NCBI GenBank assembly: GCA_041477815.1
Contig: JBGOUV010000377.1
Coordinates: forward strand, 1 to 6,870
Length of the DNA: 6,870 nucleotides
Direction of reading: 5' to 3'
Origin: JBGOUV01 sp041477815
GTDB taxonomy: Bacteria > Acidobacteriota > Terriglobia > Bryobacterales > JACQDG01
The position numbers and the translations under genes were made by a program. Shown in pieces: positions 1 through 3,476 of the stretch. How positions within the stretch are numbered: the stretch's first letter is position 1; every line of letters starts with the position of its first letter. The notes below the pieces were generated by a model. The model was not told the origin of the DNA. It saw only the letters and a program-made list of their open reading frames with translations, and ran no database searches.

Positions 1-1310
1 CCGCCGAGCTGCACTTCCCGCACTCCCTCGGCCTGCTCTATTCGGCCTTCACCTACTACACGGGATTCAAGGTGAACTCCGGCGAATACAAGGTCATGGG
101 CCTGGCCCCTTACGGCGAGCCCCGCTACGTCCAGAAGATCCTGGATGAACTGGTGGACCTCCGCGAGGACGGCTCCCTGCGCCTCAACATGCGCTACTTC
201 CATTACTGCCAGGGCCTCACCATGACCAACCAGGCCTTCGACCGCTTGTTCGGTGGCCCGCCCCGCGCCCCTGAGTCCCCGCTCACGCAACGCGAGATGG
301 ATCTCGCGCGCTCGGTCCAGGAAGTGACCGAGACGGCCATGCTGCGGATGGAGCGCCACGTCCACCAGGCGACCGGCGAGCGGAATCTTTGTCTGGCTGG
401 CGGCGTGGCCCTCAACTGCGTGGGAAACGGCCGCATTCTGCGCGAGGGACCCTTCGAGCGCATCTGGATCCAGCCCGCCGCCGGGGACGCCGGCGGAGCG
501 CTGGGCGCCGCGCTCTCGGTCTGGCACCAATGCCTCGGCAACCCCCGGACGGCCGGCCCCTCCAGTATGTCCGGCTCCTATCTGGGACCGGAATTTTCGA
601 ACGACCAAATCCGCGCTTACCTCGACTCCGCCGGCGCCGCGTATCAGCAGGTGGGGCACCACGATCTGGCCGGCCGCGCCGCCGCTTTGCTGGCCGACGA
701 GAAGGTGGTCGGCTGGTTCCAGGGACGCATGGAATTCGGCCCCCGCGCCCTGGGTGCCCGCAGCATCCTGGGCGACCCCCGGTCCCCGCGCATGCAGTCG
801 GTGATGAACCTCAAAATCAAGTTCCGCGAGAGCTTCCGCCCCTTCGCCCCTTCCGTTCTGCGCGAGCGCGTGTCGGAGTGGTTCGAGATCGACTGTGACT
901 CTCCTTATATGCTGCTGGTCGCCCCGATCCGCGAGCATCTCCGGATTCCCATGACCGCGGACCAGAACAAGCTGTTCGGCATCGACAAGCTGAACGTCCC
1001 GCGCTCCACCATCCCGGCCATCACCCACGTCGACTACTCCGCCCGCCTCCAGACCGTCCAGCACGAGGACAATCCCCTCTACCACGACCTGCTCCTCGCC
1101 TTCGAGCGCCTCACCGGCTGCCCGGTGCTGGTGAATACGTCGTTCAACGTGCGCGGCGAGCCCATCGTGTGTACTCCTGAGCACGCCTACACTTGCTTCA
1201 TGCGGACGGAGATGGACTACCTGGTCCTCGGCGACTTTGTCCTCGCCAAGAGGGAGCAGGGCGCGTTCGCGGACTCCGGGGCCTGGCAGGAGGAGTTCCA
1301 GCTTGACTGA
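1..1310 (+). CDS. O-carbamoyltransferase, NodU/CmcH/SxtI family (5' end missing)
   Basis: This gene runs off the left edge. The frame is open from base 3, giving 435 visible residues; family members are usually about 570-610 residues, so roughly the first quarter is missing. The family transfers carbamoyl from carbamoyl phosphate, via a carbamoyl-adenylate, to a hydroxyl of a sugar or other small molecule in the cytoplasm. The end of the Kae1-like N-terminal domain is visible: HSLGLLYSAF and YKVMGLAPYGEP (bases 27-122), then LAGGVALNCVGNGRI near 393-437. The C-terminal carbamoyltransferase domain follows, with FQGRMEFGPRALGARS (717-764), SFRPFAPSVL (831-860) and VNTSFNVRGEPIV (1131-1169). The GTG at 72 is internal to the conserved sequence and is not the start. 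Family assignment is firm; the substrate is unknown. The sxtJ and DUF5989 genes downstream are the usual companions of this family but are separated from it here by about 1.6 kb of unrelated DNA. Confidence 0.96.
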   Translation, partial: AELHFPHSLGLLYSAFTYYTGFKVNSGEYKVMGLAPYGEPRYVQKILDELVDLREDGSLRLNMRYFHYCQGLTMTNQAFDRLFGGPPRAPESPLTQREMDLARSVQEVTETAMLRMERHVHQATGERNLCLAGGVALNCVGNGRILREGPFERIWIQPAAGDAGGALGAALSVWHQCLGNPRTAGPSSMSGSYLGPEFSNDQIRAYLDSAGAAYQQVGHHDLAGRAAALLADEKVVGWFQGRMEFGPRALGARSILGDPRSPRMQSVMNLKIKFRESFRPFAPSVLRERVSEWFEIDCDSPYMLLVAPIREHLRIPMTADQNKLFGIDKLNVPRSTIPAITHVDYSARLQTVQHEDNPLYHDLLLAFERLTGCPVLVNTSFNVRGEPIVCTPEHAYTCFMRTEMDYLVLGDFVLAKREQGAFADSGAWQEEFQLD

Positions 1311-1352
1311 AATCCCGGTGTTCGGGCAAGACGGCGGCAGCAGCCGTTGCAG

Positions 1353-1376
1353 CCCAGCCATTTCGGAGTGGCTGGG
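1353..1376 (+). terminator. Strong 8-bp hairpin after the carbamoyltransferase gene
   Basis: CCCAGCCA (1353-1360) pairs perfectly with TGGCTGGG (1369-1376) around the 8-base loop TTTCGGAG, 42 bases after the carbamoyltransferase stop codon. No run of T follows (ATCTACC), so it is not a classical intrinsic terminator. It could be a transcript-end or RNA-stabilising stem, or an end of inserted DNA. The pairing is seen directly; the role is inference. Confidence 0.45.
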
Positions 1377-1392
1377 ATCTACCGATCTCGGC

Positions 1393-1406
1393 GAGAGGGC
1401 TCTCTC
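1393..1406 (+). promoter_or_regulatory. Ribosome binding site inside a small hairpin
   Basis: GAGAG (1393-1397) can pair with CTCTC (1402-1406) around the loop GGCT, directly before the ATG of the zinc-ribbon ORF. The Shine-Dalgarno-like GAGAGGG lies in the 5' arm and loop. A five-pair stem is weak, so this may only modulate initiation, or may be chance. Confidence 0.25.
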
Positions 1407-1532
1407 ATGCCTGTAGTTGCTAGGTGCCCCAGTTGTGGCGCTTCTCTAAGCGAGACATCCGTTCTGGCGCTCGCGCCTGTGTGCGACCATTGCCGCTCGG
1501 TGATAACCACTATTGGCGGAACCTTGGGTTGA
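1407..1532 (+). CDS. Short zinc-ribbon ORF, 41 residues, probably a truncated gene
   Basis: The predicted 41-residue peptide begins MPVVARCPSCGASLSE and contains two CxxC knuckles, CPSC (residues 7-10) and CDHC (26-29), the spacing of a rubredoxin-like or zinc-ribbon fold. The pattern CPSCGA...CDHCRSVI followed by a Gly-rich turn resembles the N-terminal ribbon of larger proteins, from memory those with DUF4178 domains. The ORF stops right after the ribbon, so it may be the remnant of such a gene, or a genuine microprotein. ATG 1407 is chosen because AGAGG (1394-1398) lies 8 bases upstream. An in-frame start at 1347 is less likely because the 1353-1376 hairpin would fall within the coding region. 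No continuing homology was evident in the next frame after the stop. The fold is fairly convincing; function and expression are unknown. Confidence 0.4.
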   Translation: MPVVARCPSCGASLSETSVLALAPVCDHCRSVITTIGGTLG

Positions 1533-1626
1533 CGAGCGCCTGCGGAGTAGGCGATCCCACCATCACACGAAGACGTGTGGAGGCCGATTTGGCCGTGTTC
1601 CGCGAATATCAGACGAGGTGGGTATT

Positions 1627-1646
1627 TAGTTGACTCTAGTTGACTC
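1627..1646. repeat. Tandem 10-base direct repeat
   Basis: TAGTTGACTC occurs twice head to tail (1627-1636 and 1637-1646), followed by a partial CAGT. Each copy contains TTGACT, close to a -35 hexamer, but no matching -10 box lies at the right distance. It sits at the onset of the low-GC stretch. It may be a duplication footprint, a binding site or chance. Confidence 0.5.
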
Positions 1647-1771
1647 CAGTAGCCACCATGGAATTCGGGTAGGCATCTTGGCTCGTTCATCGTCTCTATT
1701 GTAGTACAACTGATATGTAGCATCTGTTGCCCCGGTCCTTGGGAAAAACCCCTGGGCGCCATCTTAGGTCT

Positions 1772-1777
1772 TATAAT
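1772..1777 (+). promoter_or_regulatory. Perfect TATAAT, possible -10 box for the 1794 ORF
   Basis: A consensus TATAAT lies 16 bases before ATG 1794 in otherwise GC-rich DNA. No recognisable -35 box is present at 16-18 bases upstream. Transcription starting about 7 bases after it would leave a leader of only about 10 bases, which would cut into the putative ribosome binding site at 1781-1787. Assignment is therefore tentative. Confidence 0.3.
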
Positions 1778-1793
1778 ATTGGGTGGATGCGTC

Positions 1794-2039
1794 ATGTTTG
1801 TTTTGTCTGGCCCGCTTGACCACTTTAAGGTAAAGGCAGCCAATGGCAACAAGCCGTTGGAAAATGCTCGACGTCAAAAGGTGTACGAAGACGCTATGGC
1901 CGCAGCATTGAAAGCTGCAGAACCAATCAAGGCAGCGGAGGACCACCGCCTGCGCTGTCAAATCCGTGAGTTAGAAGGACTAGCCAAGACGGTTTGCGAA
2001 AAGGAGGCGGATGTTCGTAGAATGCTGGCAACGCTCTAG
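1794..2039 (+). CDS. Small hypothetical helical protein, probable integron cassette ORF
   Basis: This encodes 81 residues, starting MFVLSGPLDHFKVKAANG and ending DVRRMLATL. I do not recognise a family. From residue 25 onward it is rich in Ala, Glu, Lys and Arg and should form long helices, possibly a short coiled coil around the RQIRELEGLAKTV-like stretch near residues 58-72. Two Cys are present and there is no signal peptide or membrane segment. ATG 1794 is preferred to the TTG at 1779 because GGGTGGA (1781-1787) lies 6 bases before it. GC content (about 50-57%) is lower than in the flanking operon, suggesting foreign origin. The attC-like element at 2130-2195 lies downstream in the orientation expected if this were the payload of an integron cassette. 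Real coding status is moderately likely; function is unknown. Confidence 0.5.
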   Translation: MFVLSGPLDHFKVKAANGNKPLENARRQKVYEDAMAAALKAAEPIKAAEDHRLRCQIRELEGLAKTVCEKEADVRRMLATL

Positions 2040-2129
2040 TGCTGGCTTCATGTGGTTTGTTCCGAGCTCGATGCAGCAGACGAAGCGGCCTCCGGATAAT
2101 CATCTCCTGGGCAAGGCATGGGCGGCGCC

Positions 2130-2195
2130 GCCTGACGAAGGCAGGCACCCGGCCGCCCAAAAACCGGGCGGCGGGTGATGCCCGAGTCGTTAGGC
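2130..2195 (+). repeat. attC-like recombination site (first copy)
   Basis: The ends GCCTGAC (2130-2136) and GTTAGGC (2189-2195) are complementary over seven positions, with one G·T pair. The 3' box fits the integron core GTTRRRY exactly. The 5' box differs from RYYYAAC at one base (GAC for AAC). Inside, GGCA (2140-2143) can pair with TGCC (2179-2182), CACCC (2146-2150) with GGGTG (2173-2177), and the apex CCGCCC (2153-2158) with GGGCGG (2166-2171). G2152 is left extrahelical, and the terminal loop is AAAAACC. Paired outer boxes, unpaired spacer, inner stem and an unpaired base are the architecture of attC sites. It lies downstream of a + strand ORF, the expected orientation. It shares GCCTRACGAAG and CCA(4-5)CCGGG with the element at 2762-2825. 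Confidence 0.7.
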
Positions 2196-2215
2196 TACCG
2201 GGCTGGCGCCGGGTG

Positions 2216-2221
2216 TAGAAT
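2216..2221 (+). promoter_or_regulatory. -10-like TAGAAT placed for a leaderless antitoxin mRNA
   Basis: TAGAAT (one mismatch to TATAAT) ends 7 bases before ATG 2229, so transcription would begin at or next to the start codon. The only purine-rich stretch, AGGGA (2222-2226), is 2 bases from the ATG, too close to act as a Shine-Dalgarno site. Together these suggest a leaderless transcript. No clear -35 box is seen; at the normal distance the sequence is the attC end. A promoter inside the cassette is expected for a toxin-antitoxin cassette. Confidence 0.4.
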
Positions 2222-2228
2222 AGGGACG

Positions 2229-2453
2229 ATGAACGTCGAGGAACTCGAAGTCGAAGCCTTGAAACTGGACCCCAAGTCTCGCGCCAAGCTGGCCGAGCGA
2301 CTACTGGTCAGCCTGGATGAGCTTTCCGAACAAGAATGCGCCCAGTTGTGGGCTGCCGAAGCCCAGCGGAGAGATGCCGACATGGACGCGCATCCGGAGT
2401 CCGGCCGTCCCGCCGAAGACGTCTTTCGCGAAGCCTGGTCCAGGGTCAAGTGA
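2229..2453 (+). CDS. Type II addiction-module antitoxin (Unstab_antitox / TIGR02574-like)
   Basis: The product is 74 residues. The N-terminal half matches the pattern of addiction-module antitoxins: MNVEELEVEALKLDPKSRAKLAERLLVSLDEL, with the LxPxxRAxLAERLLxSLDE core at residues 12-31. The family continues with a charged LWxxEAxRRxxxxD segment (residues 40-51) and a short tail with PAEDVF (61-66), all present. Such proteins bind and neutralise a RelE/ParE toxin and usually repress their own promoter. ATG 2229 is chosen because the upstream in-frame ATG at 2175 lies within the attC-like element and the family homology begins at 2229. The stop TGA overlaps the toxin GTG (GTGA, 2450-2453), so the pair is translationally coupled. 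Confidence 0.88.
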   Translation: MNVEELEVEALKLDPKSRAKLAERLLVSLDELSEQECAQLWAAEAQRRDADMDAHPESGRPAEDVFREAWSRVK

Positions 2454-2746
2454 GCGTGCGGGTCGGATTTCATGAAATGGCGGAACGAGAATTGAATGAG
2501 GCTGCGTCCTATTACGATGCAGAAAGACCCGGACTCGGGGCCGCGTTCCTTGACGAGATCCGGCGGTGTATCCAGTCCATTGTCGAGTATCCAGAAGCGG
2601 CACCTGAGCTTGTTCGGTCCGTGCGTCAACGGCTTGCTCGCCGGTTTCCGTACGCGGTGGTGTATTCCATCAGGCCTGCCGACATACGGGTGCTCGCAGT
2701 CATGCACACGAAACGCCGCCCGATGTACTGGGTAGGACGGGAGTAA
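2450..2746 (+). CDS. RelE/ParE-family toxin
   Basis: This 98-residue protein has a typical length for the ParE/RelE toxin superfamily. The N-terminal helices carry the family pattern AERELNEAASYYDAERPGLGAAFLDEI (residues 11-37). A central IVEYPEAAPEL follows (near 45-55), and the C-terminal strands contain VRQRLARRFPYAVVYSI and IRVLAVMHTKRRPMYW (roughly residues 60-95), including the RRFPYAVVY core and the HTKRRPxYW end. Relatives act on DNA gyrase (ParE) or cleave mRNA on ribosomes (RelE); sequence alone does not say which. The start is GTG 2450, overlapping the antitoxin stop by four bases (GTGA), the usual arrangement in this family. The next in-frame GTG, 2456, is possible but less likely. 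The gene looks intact. The attC-like site begins 15 bases after the stop. Confidence 0.9.
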   Translation: MSVRVGFHEMAERELNEAASYYDAERPGLGAAFLDEIRRCIQSIVEYPEAAPELVRSVRQRLARRFPYAVVYSIRPADIRVLAVMHTKRRPMYWVGRE

Positions 2747-2761
2747 GGGCACGAGGCGACA

Positions 2762-2825
2762 GCCTAACGAAGCGCTGCCAGCGACGGCCAAAACCGGGTC
2801 GCGCTCGAACGCCACGCCGTTAGAT
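2762..2825 (+). repeat. attC-like recombination site (second copy)
   Basis: GCCTAAC (2762-2768) fits RYYYAAC and GTTAGAT (2819-2825) fits GTTRRRY. The two pair at five of seven positions plus a G·T pair. Between them, GCG (2772-2774) can pair with CGC (2815-2817), and GCGAC (2781-2785) with GTCGC (2798-2802). The apex CC-AAAA-CCGG leaves two G extrahelical (2786-2787). The 64-base size, orientation and position just after the toxin stop are as expected for an attC. The interior is less perfectly paired than in the first copy, which is normal for attC sites. The first 11 bases match the first copy at 10 positions, and the loop region CCAAAACCGGG matches except for one A. Confidence 0.7.
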
Positions 2826-2837
2826 GCCTGAAACAGT

Positions 2838-2918
2838 ATGAGCTTCACCCAGGATGATCTCATCCGGTTCTTCATGCGGGTTGGCCTTCCGGTGCCGATC
2901 GAGGGAACCTGGGTATGA
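2838..2918 (+). CDS. 26-codon mini-ORF coupled to sxtJ (doubtful)
   Basis: An ATG at 2838 opens a 26-residue frame beginning MSFTQDDLIRFFMRVGLPVP and ending at TGA 2916-2918, overlapping the sxtJ start as ATGA. Third codon positions are mostly G or C, as in the operon genes, but there is no Shine-Dalgarno sequence before it. It could be a leader peptide that couples translation to sxtJ, the remaining end of a gene cut by the cassette insertion, or chance. I do not recognise it. Confidence 0.2.
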   Translation: MSFTQDDLIRFFMRVGLPVPIEGTWV

Positions 2919-3325
2919 AAACGACTCAAACCGACAGCACTAGCCCCCGCCAAGCCCGCAGGACCGCCCTCCTCGTCGGCGCCATCCTGCTCGCCGCCGG
3001 CTTCTGGAGCGTGTGGCGCCATCACCCCCTACGCGCCCAGGTCTTCAGCGGCCTCGGCGTCTACCTGATCCTGCTCGGGTTGGTGGCGCCCCGCTGGGCC
3101 ATCCCCTTCCACGATGCCTGGATGAAGCTGGCCCACGCCCTGGGGTGGATCAACAGCCGCATTATCCTCGGCCTCCTGTACTATGGAATCTTCACCCCGC
3201 TCGGGGTGCTGCTACGGCTGATCGGGCGCGATCCCTTGAACCGGCGTCGTCCGGCCGCCGGATCTTACTGGGTCCCGCGACCCCGACCGCGGCAGGACCG
3301 CGAGCAATTTGAGAGGTTATTTTGA
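2915..3325 (+). CDS. sxtJ: SxtJ-family membrane protein
   Basis: The product is 136 residues with three probable membrane segments: about residues 17-33 (ALLVGAILLAAGFW), 43-58 (VFSGLGVYLILLGLVA) and 82-102 (RIILGLLYYGIFTPLGVLLRL). Between and after them lie the family-typical FHDAWMKLAHALGWINSR (65-82) and a polar, Arg/Pro-rich tail containing DPLNRR and SYW, ending QFERLF. The family is named for a saxitoxin-cluster protein, where sxtJ follows the carbamoyltransferase gene sxtI. No biochemical function is established; an accessory role to carbamoylation or export is inferred from recurrent linkage. ATG 2915 is preceded by GAGGGA (2901-2906) at 8 bases, a good ribosome binding site. The stop overlaps the next gene's TTG start (TTGA). 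The symbol denotes family resemblance only. Confidence 0.82.
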   Translation: MKTTQTDSTSPRQARRTALLVGAILLAAGFWSVWRHHPLRAQVFSGLGVYLILLGLVAPRWAIPFHDAWMKLAHALGWINSRIILGLLYYGIFTPLGVLLRLIGRDPLNRRRPAAGSYWVPRPRPRQDREQFERLF

Positions 3326-3474
3326 TTTCGCTGCTTCGTGAATTCTGGTTGTTTCTGCGGCAGAACAAGAAGCTCTGGCTGCTCCCCATCATCATCGTGA
3401 TGCTGATGCTGGGAGCATTGCTGATCTTCGCCCAGGGCTCGGCGCTGGCGCCGTTCATCTATACTCTGTTCTGA
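3322..3474 (+). CDS. DUF5989/SxtK-like small membrane protein (TTG start)
   Basis: This 50-residue peptide starts MISLLREFWLFLRQNKKLWL and continues into a single hydrophobic helix (residues 20-36, LLPIIIVMLMLGALLIF), then AQGSALAPFIYTLF. The layout, an amphipathic FWxFLRxxKKxWLxP entry, one membrane span and a GSALAPFIYTLF end, is that of the DUF5989 family, typically about 50 residues. The TTG start at 3322 overlaps the sxtJ stop (TTGA) and is supported by GAGAGG (3311-3316) 5 bases upstream. There is no ATG at the N-terminus of the conserved segment, which is why the gene is easily missed. It is probably the counterpart of the short SxtK product of the saxitoxin cluster (from memory of that cluster). 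It probably works at the membrane with SxtJ; function is unknown. Confidence 0.85.
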   Translation: MISLLREFWLFLRQNKKLWLLPIIIVMLMLGALLIFAQGSALAPFIYTLF

Positions 3475-3476
3475 AA

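Larger units (their letters stand above)
1311..1793. other. Poorly coding interval between carbamoyltransferase and first cassette-like ORF
   Basis: These 480 bases hold no gene of normal size. They contain the hairpin at 1353-1376, one 41-codon zinc-ribbon ORF (1407-1532), a 6-bp hairpin CACACG-AAGA-CGTGTG (1564-1579), a tandem 10-base repeat (1627-1646) and a perfect TATAAT at 1772-1777. Base composition falls from about 60% GC at the left to 47% over 1621-1800 (84 of 180 by hand count), well below the flanking operon genes. No GTTRRRY box was found that would mark the left edge of a cassette. It looks like decayed or imported DNA. Confidence 0.5.
2190..2819 (+). mobile_element. Probable integron gene cassette carrying a toxin-antitoxin pair
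   Basis: Cutting between G and TT of the two GTTRRRY boxes (2189/2190 and 2819/2820) gives a 630-base unit. It holds a two-gene toxin-antitoxin operon followed by its attC-like site, the standard cassette layout. The genes point the same way as the attC. Only 33 bases separate the left box from the antitoxin start, which is typical cassette compactness. Toxin-antitoxin cassettes with their own promoters are well known in large chromosomal integrons, where they are thought to stabilise arrays. No integrase or attI is visible, so this would be an integrase-less attC cluster or a stray cassette. Confidence rests on the two paired sites, since mobility cannot be seen from sequence. Confidence 0.65.

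Noticed and set aside
1494..1538. CGCTCG...CGAGCG inverted repeat as a third attC site
   Set aside because: No RYYYAAC or GTTRRRY box flanks it; the nearby GTTGACG does not fit the core.
1630..1668. TTGACT in the tandem repeat as the -35 box of a promoter
   Set aside because: No -10-like sequence lies 16-18 bases downstream of either copy.
1379..1852. 157-codon - strand frame in the poorly coding interval
   Set aside because: No family resemblance, and it lies opposite two small + strand ORFs with better ribosome sites. Not excluded, but not supportable.
2175..2228. Earlier in-frame start for the antitoxin at ATG 2175
   Set aside because: It lies inside the attC-like hairpin and would add 18 residues outside the family's homology.
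2195..3025. 276-codon - strand frame across the toxin-antitoxin pair and the attC-like site
   Set aside because: It runs antisense through two well-supported genes and a structured site, and its translation resembles no family.
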